This document shows positions 33,906-45,510 of a stretch of 64,000 bases of DNA, in pieces (the stretch's first letter is position 1; every line of letters starts with the position of its first letter). Position numbers and translations under genes: made by a program. Source of the DNA: Paraescarpia echinospica (taxonomy: Eukaryota; Annelida; Polychaeta; Sabellida; Siboglinidae); NCBI GenBank assembly GCA_020002185.1, contig CM034543.1, forward strand, positions 11,225,634 to 11,289,633, in the 5' to 3' direction. The notes under the pieces are model-generated. The model did no database searches and was not told the origin of the DNA. It saw only the letters and a program-made list of their open reading frames with translations.

Positions 33906-34560
33906 ACCATTACATGTGTGTGTGTGCGTGTGTGTGTGCGTGCGTGCGTACGTGTATGCGTGAGTACGTGCGTGTGTGTGCTTGTGTGTATTATACCTTA
34001 ATCTACTTAATTGGAAAGCTTGTTGTCTACATGAATAGTTGTATTGTTAATTTGTTTACTATAGTCATAGTGTCATTATTGTTTAATTAACTTAGTTTGA
34101 CTGTATAACTTATGTTTTACAGCACAGGACACATGCTGTGCTAAGCTCATTTCACGGACACTTTCTACATATAATTATATGTAGTGTTTATTATTTGGAA
34201 CTTAGTTGAAACTGATGGGCGTATCTATATTTTGCCAGCGTATAATTGAAGTTCCCAATGTTATTAATTATCTGTGTAGCGCAATAATTCAAACCATTAC
34301 AATCGCGTGGTTTAATAGCTTACCTTGAACTTCCGACATAATTCTCGTGAGCTCGGATTGCTATTAACAGTTCAGTTGCGGCAAAAGGGCGAGTTTTGTG
34401 GTTTGAAAGATTACCTTGTAGGCATATCACATCACTAGTATAACATTATTGTCCAATGTTTTTTTCTCAATATATATGTTGTTTACGATAACATTTACCA
34501 TTGTTCTCTTTACGTTATTTATCTCGTTATTGTTTGGGCTTACATTACGTACTTATTTAC
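33906..34560. other. GT microsatellite and left-arm-only sequence
   Basis: (GT)n-type repeat at 33,914-33,990. About 450 bp (33,860-34,315) have no partner in the right arm. No gene seen. Confidence 0.6.
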
Positions 34561-36621
34561 AGTAGAGCACATTAGACGAAGAATCGTTCAAATGACGATA
34601 CTAGTATGAAACTTGGCATGGATATTCCCAATAGGATATTCATCAAATCCAGTCGACGAGCTATTTGAAAATCCAAGATGGCGGCCATTTGTTTTCAAAA
34701 TGGCCGACTTTAAAAAAATATTTTTGGGGATATAAATAATTGTTATATATATTTATTTCAAGGTGCCCATTTTAAAGTAGTGTAGCATCACATATTGTAG
34801 CGCACATATCCGAAGTTAAGTCCATCCTGGATGGTGCGCCAATCAACCAAACATCTGATATGGGTGTGATTATTTTCTGTGTTGCTGGTGTGATTAAATT
34901 TATCCGTACATAGATAACGAAGGGCAATCACACAAAACGTTATTAGTTATATACCCAAACGTAGATTTATGTATACCTATTTATACTCTTCATAGCAAAC
35001 ACAGTTTCAGTAACGCAAACTAAGCTCAGTCTTATACCTCTAATGTATACAGTTCGCTTAAAAGTAGGTGTTGACATGTTCATGGTGATACATAATGGTG
35101 AAGTAATTCGCAATCTTATTTGAAACAACGTAATGCGTGTATAAACTAACTAGTCGTGAGGCTTTCACAGGGTAGACAGTCCTGCGGTATTTGGAATTAT
35201 TCTGCCTATTTATATACGGAACGTCATTCAAACGACTATTAGACGATGTTGACTGATTGGACGTCTGAGAAGTTTGGTTTGTGTAGTGTGTTATTAGGAC
35301 CAGATCAATTTGATTTGTCACAAGGACTGTCCTGTGTAGGTATGGAGTAACCTTGATTCCAATGTTCTGGAACAACTTGTCGAATTGATGCTGAGATGTC
35401 ACACGGTATGTGAGGAAGCTGCGGTGGGTTGAGTGGCTCAATTGGAGGATATTCCTCATCATCTGACGAATCTGTCCGTGTTGTTTGCTGGTTCAGCTGT
35501 ATCGGGGAACAGTCCCAGTTTCCTTCCAGCATCACTACTAACTATCCAGAGTTGATCATCAGGTCGGGATACCGTAATTGCGTGATATGTTGAGAGGGCA
35601 GCATGTGGAGTATAGCATCACTTGCAGATATCATCGGATTACCTTGTGACTGTCTACAACGTCATCTAGCAGGGCTATGAGCGTCTTGGAATAACGTTGG
35701 TCATCACCCCATATACACCGATGAAAGACCATATGGCACCTCCTTGCACAGGTGCACGATGCAAGTATCGCAATACAATATGGGCTGGCTGGAGTGGTTA
35801 CTCATGGCACATACAGCTACACAGTGTTGTGTAGGTGACACCACAGGTTAAACACTTCACCTTCGATTGCAAGATTTCTTGCAGCCGCACTTGGTCAATT
35901 CTTGGCAACTTGTTGCAATTGGTGGAAGCGTCCTCCAATACACCCGCCATATGTCTCCTTGTTTGGTCCATCCCAATGAACAGGCTTCTGCCTGTCTAGC
36001 TGGGGAACAGTTGCCCAACCTCAGGTACATCCTGCTTGGTAAGCACCATGAATAGCATGTTCCTTGAGGGTAGACAGACTGAGTTGATGGGGTGCTGTCA
36101 TATGACATCTGCTTTCGGACAAATAGATCCAGCCTAGCATCATTGAAACGTGAAGTAGCACTGGATCTCATACATGGCCACCGCAAACTTCTCCAAGATC
36201 TCCAAATTGTTGTTATCAACTGTTGGTCGACAAAGCCTAAGTTTGGTGGAGGTGCTTGGCTAACTTTTCATGTCACGCAGATTTTTTTCCATTATCACAG
36301 AAGGCAGACACTGCGTCACACTCACTGAATGCATGGACGAATGGGATACCACATGCTTTCTCTGGACCAATTGTCGAGAGTACCTCGTGCATGGTAATCC
36401 ATCGACAACATGCTCCTTGAACAAAGGCAATCCACATTCGTTCAAGGCCAATCTACTTCAGGGATGACATTACAGATTAGGCAATGACAACCACATAAAT
36501 ATGGTTCGCTTTGACCATCAGTACCGTGTATCCCTGCATTACTGCGTGTCTGGCATGCAAGCAAGAAAATACGTGTGTCGTATCTTCATGGGTGCACGAG
36601 GCAACATGTTCTTGGGATGTG
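34560..36621 (-). mobile_element. TIR element with decayed ORF (HEED/GCD family), left copy
   Basis: The outer end 34,560-34,860 is the terminal repeat, with two inverted ATGGCGGCCATTT-type motifs. Minus-strand frames with many stops recall a widespread invertebrate transposon-like protein: a CTHEDTTHVFSC segment (36,477-36,692, corresponding to HEEADTR), LPCTRYSRQLV and HSSMHSV (the FHAFTGCD region, 36,260-36,451), RLDLFVRKQM (near 36,120), and ELTKCGCKKSCNRR (35,857-35,900). Its upstream part is cut by the CR1 at 36,622. I cannot name the superfamily. Confidence 0.55.
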
Positions 36622-36730
36622 TTTAACAAGATTTTAACAAGATTTAACAAGATTGCCATCCACAGAATTAACTCTAGATGGCAGGTGGACAAGGAAGCCC
36701 TTTGGCTTATCGAGAGTCCAACCCTTTTAT

Positions 36731-39535
36731 CTACATATATCCAGCCCTTCTGAGGTATGTGTCGATTTTATTTTTAAACATATTCACACTACTAGCACCC
36801 ACACAATCATCAGATAATCTGTTCCATTCATTCACAGTCCTTTGTGAAAATGAGAACTTTCTCACGTCTAATCTACACTGCTCCTTTACTAATGTAACTT
36901 CATGTCCTCTAGTCTTTCTATCTTTCTTAACTGAAAAAAACATATTTCTATCAATATTTTCATAACCATTCAATATTTTAAACACTTCTATCTCATCTCC
37001 TCTCAGTCTCCTGGTCTCTAGTGTTGTTAAACCACATTCTTTTAGGCGTTTTTCATAACTAAGATCCCTCAGTTTTAGTATCATTTTAGTCGCTCTCCTC
37101 TGTACTCTTTCTAGCATATATATGTCCTTCTTGCGGTATGGCCTCCACGCTTGTATACAATATTCTAAATGAGGCCTAACTATTGTTTTGTACAGCGGTA
37201 TTATTAGTTCTTTTTCTTTATATGCTATATTTCGCCTAATCAATCCAAGGATTTGATTTCCCTTTGAAGCTGCAATTCCACACTGCTCTGAAACCTTCAT
37301 GTCAGCACTAATTGTCAGCCCTAAGTCTTTTTCTTTTACAGTAGTACTTAGTACAGTTCCCCCCATTGTATATTCTACATATTCGTTCCCACGTCCTGTG
37401 TGAAGGCATTTACATTTCCCAAAATTGAACAACATTTGCCACTTTTCAGACCATTTGATCAACCTGTCTAGATCATCTTGTAAATGCTGTCTATCCCCAT
37501 CACTTTTAATCCTTCTAAACACTTTTGTATCATCTGCAAATGTCAACACCTTGCTAGCTATATCATTGTCCAAATCGTTTATATATATTAAGAATAATAT
37601 AGGTCCCAGTACTGATCCCTGTGGAACCCCACTCAAAACTGTTTTCCAGTTTGAAGCCTCCCCATCAACAACTACCCGTTGTCTTCTGTCAATCAGCCAT
37701 TTTTCTATCCAGTTAATTATACCATTTCCTATGCCATGGGCTTTTAGTTTAAGCAGTAATCTCTGATGTGGCACTTTGTCGAAAGCTTTTTGAAAATCTA
37801 AGTAGATGATATCTACTGGTGATCCATCATCTACCCACTTAGTGATATCTTCCAAAAAACATAACATATTTGTTAAGCATGACCTCGCTTTTAGAAACCC
37901 ATGTTGAGATGGGTTTATCAAGTTATGTTTAGCAAGAAAATCCACCATGTGATCTTTAATTAGTCTTTCTAATAATTTACAAATCACCGATGTTAAACTA
38001 ACTGGTCTATAATTATTTGACTTGTTTCTCGAACCTTTTTAAATAACGGTATAATGTTTGCTTCTTTCCATTCTAAAGGAACCACTCCCTCTTCTAATGA
38101 CAAGTTGAAAACTGTTGCAAGCGGTATGCTAATTTGTTCTACAATTTCCACTAGTAGTTTGGGTGGAATACCATCCACTCCAGGTGATTTATTTTCCTTC
38201 ATAGCCCTAACTTTCTTAGCTACCAATTCTGGGGTTACAATTAACTGTCTTAAATAGTCTGATTCTGCCCCCTTGAACTTAGCCTGTGGTACTGGCAGTG
38301 AACTAGTGTCTTCTCTGGTAAACACTGAACTAAAATACTCATTTAGGTCTTCTGCCATTAAGAATCCTTCTGATATTATATTTCCAGCACTATCTTCTAG
38401 AGGACCGACCTTATCCTGAACTTTCTGTTTGCTTCGAACATACGCATAAAAACTCTTGCTGTCATGTTTTATATTACAAGCTAATTTATGTTCATAGCTT
38501 CTCTTTGAATTTCTAATTTCAGCTGTAGCTTGGTTTAGTGCATCTTTATAAATGTTGTAGTCTTCGTCATTGCCAGTACGTCTATAAGCCTTCCACATCA
38601 TTTGTTTATACTTAATTTTTCTAATGGCTTCTTTCGATAAGTATTTCTTTCTGGTCCATTTCCCTTGTTTTTTGAAGGGAACAAATTTATCTACGATGCA
38701 CTCTATTTCAGTCTTTAAGATATTCCAGCATTCTGTTGCTGTCTTATTCTTCAGTGTATTATTCCAGTCTATCTTTGCTAAATATTTCCTCATTTCCTTA
38801 TATCTTCCTTTGTGGACATTTCTCCTGAACTGCTTTTTATTATTTCTTTCTGATTTTACTTTGATGGTAAAATGTAACTGGTTGTGATCACTACTTCCCA
38901 GAGGCTCACATAATTTAACATTGTCAAGTAATTCATTCTGTGAGGACAAAACTAAGTCTAACACATTCTCTCCCCTGGTTGGTTCTAGCACATGTTGAGA
39001 AAGGAAACTATCTTGTACTAAAACTAAAAACTTGTGGTCCTCACTACCCATACTCTGTAGAGATTTCCATTTTATATACCCATGGTTAAAATCCCCCATA
39101 ATAACACAGTCCCGTTTGCTCACTTCCCTTATAGCGTTTTGTATTTTTTCATTCTCGTCTATGCTTATGTTTGGACTTCGATAAACTAATCCAACCGTTA
39201 ACGTTGAGTTTCCTGTAACTATGTTACACCAAACAGCTTCTTCGCAATCTGCTTCTCTGTCTAATTTAATTTCATATGCCTGGATAGATTCTTTAATATA
39301 TAAAATAACTCCACCTCCCCTTCTTCCTATTCTAACTTTCCTAAACATTACATATCCTGTCAGTCCCAATTCGGCATCTGATATATCGGTGGTTGCCCAT
39401 GATTCGGTTATACCTATTATGTGAGGGTCAATATCTTCTACCATAATGTTTAGTTCATTTCTTTTGTTTACTATACTCCTTGCATTTAAACAAACACATT
39501 TATACCCAGCTTCAGAACAGTTTTCCAGACTGTTC
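36731..39535 (-). pseudogene. CR1 ORF2: AP endonuclease plus reverse transcriptase, one frameshift
   Basis: Upstream of the first ATG the frame stays open with LNARSIVNKRNELN, the usual endonuclease start. Endonuclease motifs: IIGITESW, RRGGGVILY, VGLVYRSPN, VIMGDFNHGYIKW and LGSSDHNQLHF. The RT starts near ENKSPGVDGIPPKLL. At 38,036-38,040 the frame shifts: five T here against six in the other CR1 copies, turning LFKKGSRNKS into LFKKVRETS. It resumes at 37,987 through [27 protein letters not shown] and FADD (intact) to the C-terminal SSVNMFKNKIDTYLRRAGYM. Apart from the missing base both halves are open (483 and 418 codons). Confidence 0.85.
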
Positions 39536-39608
39536 TTTGTTTAATTATTTTTGCTGCCTTTATCTATGCCTCCAGTTTCAAGCTTCTCTGCGAGTCCCCC
39601 CTGCGAAT

Positions 39609-40250
39609 TTAGTTTAAATAGATGCAACCTGTCCCACTGTCAACAGATCGCAGCAGATTCTCTGAGAATACTGCTGCCCCCTTTCCAATTAGATGGAGGC
39701 CATCTCTCATGTACATATCTTCTCTCCCAACAAAGTACACCCATAAATCTGTGAATCCCACCCCCTCTTCTTCACACATCTGCTCAGCTAGTGCGTTGCT
39801 CGCCATTCTCTTGCAGTTTCTATACGTTGCCCCCCTTCCTCCCATTACTGGCAAAATTCGTGACAGAATAACCTGTTCAACTCTTGTCTTCTTTAGCTTC
39901 CTGACTAGATGTCTGTACTCCTGTACTATCGCAGTTGTTCCCTCCTTGTCTGCATTGTTTGTCCCAACGTGTACTAGTATAGACCCTCCCTTGCCATGCC
40001 CCAATACCTTCTCTACCCTTTCGGTCACATGCTCTATCCTAGCCCCCGGTAGACATACAACAACGTCCTTCCCCTCGCATATAGTCTTGTCTGTTTTTCT
40101 CAGAATTGAATCGCCCATAAACACTCTCTCTTTTCTCCTTGCCCCCTCAATCACTGCCTCGGAGTAGCTCCTCCGGTTTGCATATGTCTGGTTGTTGTCT
40201 TTTCCTCTTGTCGTGTTCTGGTTATTAATGTTGTCTTTTTTCTTTGTCAC
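39609..40250 (-). CDS. CR1 ORF1 C-terminal part, SGNH esterase with intact triad
   Basis: 213 codons. Block I MGDSI (Ser48), block III HVGTNN (Asn98) and block V DGLHL (Asp183, His186) keep the Ser-Asn-Asp-His set of SGNH hydrolases. An esterase domain in ORF1 is known for CR1 elements. The listed start is a GTG; the frame remains open somewhat upstream, so the true start lies in the missing 5' part. It is followed by ORF2 about 75 bp downstream. Confidence 0.8.
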   Translation of the reverse strand: MTKKKDNINNQNTTRGKDNNQTYANRRSYSEAVIEGARRKERVFMGDSILRKTDKTICEGKDVVVCLPGARIEHVTERVEKVLGHGKGGSILVHVGTNNADKEGTTAIVQEYRHLVRKLKKTRVEQVILSRILPVMGGRGATYRNCKRMASNALAEQMCEEEGVGFTDLWVYFVGREDMYMRDGLHLIGKGAAVFSENLLRSVDSGTGCIYLN

Positions 40251-40339
40251 GCTAACTGTGTTTGCTGAAGGTGCTGTGTGTACTGTATATATTTTGTCCT
40301 GAAGAAAGCGGAAGTGTTCGGTCTTTGTTATCTCGCAAG

Positions 40340-40890
40340 AAGCTCATCCATCTTGAAAAATGGCAGCCATTTGTTTTAGATATTTAGTTGTATCAATTTC
40401 AATACAGCCGTTGCCATTAGCTTGATGTGTGATATTTACTATTGTTCGCTGAGTAAATGTTAGTGTCGAAAATGTGCATAAATGTTTAAATTGCTGCTAT
40501 CTTGAAAAACGGCAGCCATCTTTGATGTTCAAGAACATTTGAAACGTGTGATAATCGCCCACTTGATTGGCTGAATTATGCAAGACTCACAATTTTCATT
40601 TACTTGTAGAAAATAAAAAAGTTTCGCGGGAAGTTTCGCAGCAACAAATACTAAAATCGAAGGTTATAAATATTTTCGTTGTATGGTAAGACTATATATC
40701 AGTGTGCATCAGGAATAGCACGAAAACTGAAAATATACATATATGTTAAAATGGCCGCCATCTTGTAAATATAGCAGCCATATTGGATGGTTAGATATAG
40801 TTGGCATGCAAAAAAACACGAATTTAATTTGGCCGGCTTGAAAAATGTTTTTTTTATTATTTATATCTCCAACAAATATATAGTTGAAAT
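40340..40890. repeat. Remnant of TIR-element terminal repeat
   Basis: Several AAAATGGCNGCCAT motifs (40,360; 40,510; 40,750; 40,770). 40,720-40,880 matches 49,090-49,250 in inverted orientation, perhaps 85% by eye. Probably the other terminus of the element cut by the CR1. It ends where duplicated block B begins. Confidence 0.55.
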
Positions 40891-41179
40891 AATATATAAA
40901 CTAAATATTATTATTTGATCAACGTGAACAGACATAAGCACCTCACATGCTGTCCCAAAATATGAATATGTTACTGTGGGTGTGTAAGTGTATGTCAAGT
41001 GTCGAATTACCAATCAAATTCTAAATCATCAAAATCCTACGCATGCTTTTGAGAGTCAAGATTTTGAAGTATGTTTGTGTTGTAGCTATATCAGTTTCAT
41101 CTCACAAAACATTGTCGAGCGACACAGGTAGCAGCAACATTGTGTTCATCATTGACGCAGTTGCTGCGATATAGCGACG

Positions 41180-42373
41180 ATGTTGATTACTGTGGGAAAA
41201 CGAGGTGTCATGATCGCGCTGCTACTGGTGGCAGTAACAACGTTCTGTGCCATATTTAATACATCCAAAATTAAGATGTGGTCCGCACAGACTACGGCAT
41301 TGTCTAGAGCGAGTGACGGTAAGATAAATATTGACGACTCGGACCAAAGCTTCCCTCTACCAGATGCCCAGCACACTGTCGTCAAGATGAACAGTCTCCG
41401 TTTCTTGAGTATGTTACAGCGAGGAAAGAACAGCATCTTCGTGACCCGTTTACTGTCTCACGATCTTGCTGACCGTCGCAATCGTACCATCGTCTTGCGA
41501 TATCGCGCAAACACTTCGACAGATCTGGATCCGACGCCGCAATCTGGTAGGATATCTGTCGTGTTCTTCGGTCGGACAGGCAACTGTATGTACATGTACG
41601 CAGGTTTGTACGGCATCGCTCGCAGGAATGGTATGCGCCACGTGATTTCTGCAAATAACCCTTTACTGACGTTGTTCCGCCTAAACGCGACAATGGTTGA
41701 GAGCGACCGTCCGGGGCGAGGCTGGGTCCAGTACGTTGCCGGACAAGGACATTACGACAAGCGAACGGAATACTTTGATCCACGGACAAATGTTGAACTC
41801 GTAGGAACGTTCAACAATTGGAAATACATCGAACACGTAAAGGGAGATCTCATCCGAAACCAATTCCGCTTCCGCGACGCCATCCAGCAAGAGGCGGACA
41901 ACTTCTTGCGGAGTTCCATGGCCAAGTTCGACCTCTCGCCGGCAGACGTCGCCGTGATCGCAGTGCACATCCGGCGAACTGATTTTATGAAAATTCGGCA
42001 AAAAGCAGGGAGAGCGGTGGCCGATAAGGACTATTTCACTCACGCAGTCGCCTTTTTTAACCGCCTCTTTGATAACAAGACTATGTTTGTCGTTTGTTCT
42101 GACGACATCGGATGGTCAAAGGTGAACTTCGTAACAAAAAGTCCATTTGTTCTCTCCGTCGGGCATAGCGCCGACGTCGACTTTGCAATCCTCTCTCGCT
42201 GCAACCATAGTATCATCACCATGGGCACATTCGGCAGATGGGCAGCCTTCATGGCCGATGGAGTAACTGTCTATCACAGTAGCCACGCACCTACAGAAGT
42301 CCCGATCGATGTCGTCTACAGGAAAGTAAATCCAAACCAGGACCCTATTCGCGCGTGGATTCCGTTATCTTAA
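41180..42373 (+). CDS. GT11-family (alpha-1,2-fucosyltransferase-like) gene B
   Basis: A single exon of 397 codons, collinear with gene A without gaps. By eye about 88-90% identical; differences concentrate in the first 95 residues (cytosolic tail, membrane segment, stem), while the catalytic domain is conserved. All GT11 blocks are present at the same residues: FFGRTGNCMYMY, AVHIRRTDF, VVCSDDIGW and TMGTFGRWAAFM. It ends in AWIPLS like gene A. Both look functional, so they may be recent paralogues with different expression or acceptor use; this is inference. A SINE begins immediately after the stop. Confidence 0.9.
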   Translation: MLITVGKRGVMIALLLVAVTTFCAIFNTSKIKMWSAQTTALSRASDGKINIDDSDQSFPLPDAQHTVVKMNSLRFLSMLQRGKNSIFVTRLLSHDLADRRNRTIVLRYRANTSTDLDPTPQSGRISVVFFGRTGNCMYMYAGLYGIARRNGMRHVISANNPLLTLFRLNATMVESDRPGRGWVQYVAGQGHYDKRTEYFDPRTNVELVGTFNNWKYIEHVKGDLIRNQFRFRDAIQQEADNFLRSSMAKFDLSPADVAVIAVHIRRTDFMKIRQKAGRAVADKDYFTHAVAFFNRLFDNKTMFVVCSDDIGWSKVNFVTKSPFVLSVGHSADVDFAILSRCNHSIITMGTFGRWAAFMADGVTVYHSSHAPTEVPIDVVYRKVNPNQDPIRAWIPLS

Positions 42374-42690
42374 ACTAGTTTGTGGAGCGCAGTGGTGCAG
42401 TATCTAGAGTTTCGGATTCTTGACCGAGAGACCCTGAGTTCGAATCCTGTGCTGGTGTCGTACCTTGGGCAAGTTCGTTCACTCTATGTTGCTCCAGTTC
42501 ACTCAGTTGTATGAATGAGTACCTTGCTATAGAAAGTGGTGGATGTTTGATACGAATAGTCTTCGCGCATAAATTGCAGTTTCCCAGAGAAGTCGAGATG
42601 GTATTCAATTGAATAGGTCTGCCAGGGAGTAAAGTGTAAAGTGCTTTGGGCAGTCCTGATGAATAGATACTATGCTGTATAAGAACTTAT
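42374..42690 (+). repeat. tRNA-derived SINE C
   Basis: Same family and same position relative to the stop codon as SINEs A and B. B box GAGTTCGAATCC near 42,437, tail GTAAAGTGCTTTGGGCAGTC. A ~15-bp internal deletion near 42,577 separates it from B. Confidence 0.75.
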
Positions 42691-43464
42691 ATTTAGTATT
42701 GTGAAGTGGTTGTGCTTGCCAAAAAAAAACTCATATATGCTCCAAATGAAACTGACAATTTATGCAACTCTATCGCTATATTAGTTAAACGTTTCACGCT
42801 CTGTGAACGCAGCTTTCGCAAATGTTTATGTATTTGATTACACGCCTAACTATGATTCACCTAACATATGTGTATATATATATGGGTGTGTTTTATCTTA
42901 GACGCTTTACATCTCGGGTCCTACAATTTCAGGGGGCATCTACATCACCACGGAAGAACTAGACACCTGTAAGACTCTCGTGTTTTCGAAGTTCGAGTTC
43001 GGTTAAGGATTCTTACCAATTACGGGTTCGTACCGGATGTTATATGGTCGTTTATCGGTTATTTGCAAAGCTACGCATTTTTCTTCAGCGATTATTCCGA
43101 GCTATCTTAGGCTTAATTAATTCGGGATCTTGTATGTATCTTGTAAAAATCTTAAAACCACGCGAAGCGTTCCATAACATTTGTCAAATTTACATAAAAA
43201 TGTCAGGTACGGATACTTTCACGGGATTAATTTAAATGAAACTTCGAAAGCATACTCGAATTATACGACCAACCGATTATATAATCATAATATTGCAATT
43301 CCTGCAATACATTACGTCTACGAGTTCTTTTTCTATTCAGGAATGTTTTGTTAAAAGAAATTATGACTTTCTGATTAAAGTGTGATTATTGTCATACTGT
43401 CTGTACTGCCTCATTGACAGTTGGTTGGACAGCATGCGTCGTAGGGTGTTCGTATGTTTGTACA
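42691..43464. other. Duplicated non-coding flank of block B
   Basis: Matches 29,386-30,284 with several deletions. No gene seen. Confidence 0.5.
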
Positions 43465-43740
43465 TATGAATGCATGTATGTATGTATGTATGTATGTACG
43501 AATGTACGCACGAACGTGTGTACGCATGTACGTATGCAGGTATGCACGTATGTACACATGTACGCATGTACGTAAGAATGTACGTGTGTATGAATGTATG
43601 TATGTGTGTATGTATGTGTGGATGTGTGGATGTGTGGATGTATGGATGTGTGTGTGTATGTGTGTATTTATGTGTGCATGCGAGCATGCATGCATGCATG
43701 CTAGGATTCATGTATGTATGAATGTTTGTATGTGTGTATA
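43465..43740. repeat. GTAT/GTGT/ACGT microsatellite
   Basis: Same location in block B as 30,285-30,938 in block A, but diverged in composition, with many GTACGNA variants. Confidence 0.9.
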
Positions 43741-44265
43741 TATGCAGTAAAGCGCCGGAATCGGAATGTTTGGGGGCTGAGCCAGCATTATTTGAGGAGG
43801 GATCTGGAGACAGTCCTAGTTTCCCAATCATTAGGGAAGGGTTGTGCAGTTTTTGTGCAATGTTTGTTTTGGGGGGGCTGGAGAAAATATTACCCCCAGG
43901 TTTCATGCATGTATCATAACATTACCAGATCTTCCAAGTCTCCCTATATGGCGGGAGATCTCCCGAATTTTTACTGAATGTAAAACATCTCCCGATCTCC
44001 TGAATTAGAATACAAGTCTCCCAATTTTATTCGAAAACTTAAAAAAATTGCACTGCAGCTCCTTCTTTTGACAATGAACAAATTGACCCCACAGCATAAA
44101 TTTATGTTCCGTCGAAATTTCCGTTAAACTATACTTTGCCGCGATCGTGACTTTTATTCTTTACTGGAAATTGAAAATGCAGAACGAGAACTGTCAGGCA
44201 GACAACGATGACAACCATGCAAAGAGAAAGGCGAGGAAGTACGCTTCCAAGTGGCAGCAAACATG
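43741..44265 (+). pseudogene. hAT 5' flank and first 30 codons only
   Basis: 43,745-44,176 matches 30,940-31,365. 44,177-44,265 matches the start of the hAT ORF (QADNDDNHAKRKARKYASK). It breaks off at GCAAACAT where a CR1 3' fragment begins. Confidence 0.65.
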
Positions 44266-45026
44266 TCATGGGAACGAAGAGATAGAATACACAATGGGGG
44301 TACTGTACTAAGTACTACTGTAAAAGAAAACGACTTAGGGTTAACCATTAGTGCTGATATGAAGGTTCCAGAGCAGTGCGGAATTGCAGCTTCAAAGGGA
44401 CATATCAAATCCTTGGATTTATTAGGCGAAACATAACGTATATAAGGAAAACAGCTAATAATACCGCTGTACAAAACAATACTTAGGCCTCATTTAGAAT
44501 TTGGTATTCAAGCGTGGAGGCCATATCGCAGGAAGGACATAGCTATGCTAGAAAGAGTACAGAGGAGAGCAACTAAAATGATACAAAAACTGAATGATCT
44601 TAGTTACGAAATACGCCTAAACAAATGCGGCTTAACAACATTAGAGACCAGGAGATTGAGAGGAGATCAGATAGAAGTGTTTAAAATAATGAATGGTTAT
44701 GAAAATATTGATATAATTTTTTTTCTCAGTTAATAAAGATAGAAGGACTAGAGGACATAAAGTTACATTAGCAAAGGAACAGTGTAGATTATATATAAGC
44801 AAGTTCTCATTTTCACAAAGGACTATAAATGAATGGAACAGATTATCTGCTGATTGTATGGGTGCTAGTAGCGTGAATATGTTTAAAAATAAAATCGACA
44901 GATACTTCAGAAGTGCGGGATACACATAGATAAAAGGGTCGGACTCTCCATAAGCCAAAGGGCTTCCTTGTCCACCTGCCACCTAGAGTTAATTCTCTGG
45001 GTGGCAATCTTGTTAAATCTTGTTAA
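44266..45026 (+). mobile_element. CR1 3' fragment
   Basis: Starts within the RT thumb region (TVLSTTVKENDLGLTISADM), continues LERVQRRATKMIQKLNDLSY and SSVNMFKNKIDRYF, and ends with the ATCTTGTTAA tail at 45,007-45,026. Frame broken at several points. Confidence 0.85.
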
Positions 45027-45329
45027 ACATACCAGCATAATTGATAATGAATGTAGAAGCAGTGATAGACAACCACACCAACATCAGCAACAAGATCTGG
45101 CAGACAGGAGAGTGGCCACCAATATGGACCCAATCACTGATAATTACTCTTCCCAAGAAAGACAACCTACAACAATGTCAAAACTATCCAACCATCAGCC
45201 TCATTAGCCACGTGAGCAACGTGATGCTGAAAATCATCTTGAACAGACTGAAACCACAATCAGAAGAGATCATCGCCGAAGAACAGGTAGTTTTTCGCAG
45301 TGGAAGATCCACCACGGAAAAAATGAGGG
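45027..45329 (+). mobile_element. Non-LTR retrotransposon, RT N-terminal part (second LINE family)
   Basis: Reads IWQTGEWPPIWTQSLIITLPKK, NYPTISLISHVSNVMLKIIL and EEQVVFRSGRSTTEK. It is a common invertebrate LINE RT, distinct from CR1 here; clade not assigned. It resumes at 47,754 after a DNA transposon insertion. Confidence 0.8.
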
Positions 45330-45510
45330 GTCGTAGCAGCATACTGTTAACCCACACTTTAAACAAATAGTTAGATGCACCAACATAGTCCTAAGACACA
45401 TACCTACAAACCCACAAAGTTAGAAGTTACAAAGTATATTCCAGAGGGCGACACAATACTTGCATATTCTTATCCCTAAACATAGGCAATGAAGCTATGG
45501 TGACAATACA

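Larger units (their letters stand above)
13795..34870. repeat. Left arm of large inverted duplication
   Basis: Pairs with 51,010-64,000. Corresponding points give a coordinate sum near 77,795 in the outer part, 77,594 after about 21,030, about 85,445 after 33,065, and about 85,885 after 34,315. Each step marks an arm-specific indel. Near-identity extends across single-copy-looking DNA and across nested transposons, so the transposons inserted before the duplication. Confidence 0.85.
36622..40260 (-). mobile_element. CR1-type retrotransposon, nearly full length
   Basis: Runs from the (ATCTTGTTAA)n tail at 36,622-36,655 to ORF1 ending upstream at about 40,250. The 5' end is truncated inside ORF1, since the PHD-like part is missing. 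It is the best-preserved CR1 in the window: endonuclease, RT and esterase are all readable, with a single frame break. Confidence 0.85.
40900..44265 (+). repeat. Duplicated block B with second GT11 gene
   Basis: Direct partner of 27,200-31,440, lower in identity in its flanks than the inverted arms. It ends inside the hAT ORF start (KYASKWQQT) where a CR1 fragment is joined. Confidence 0.8.
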
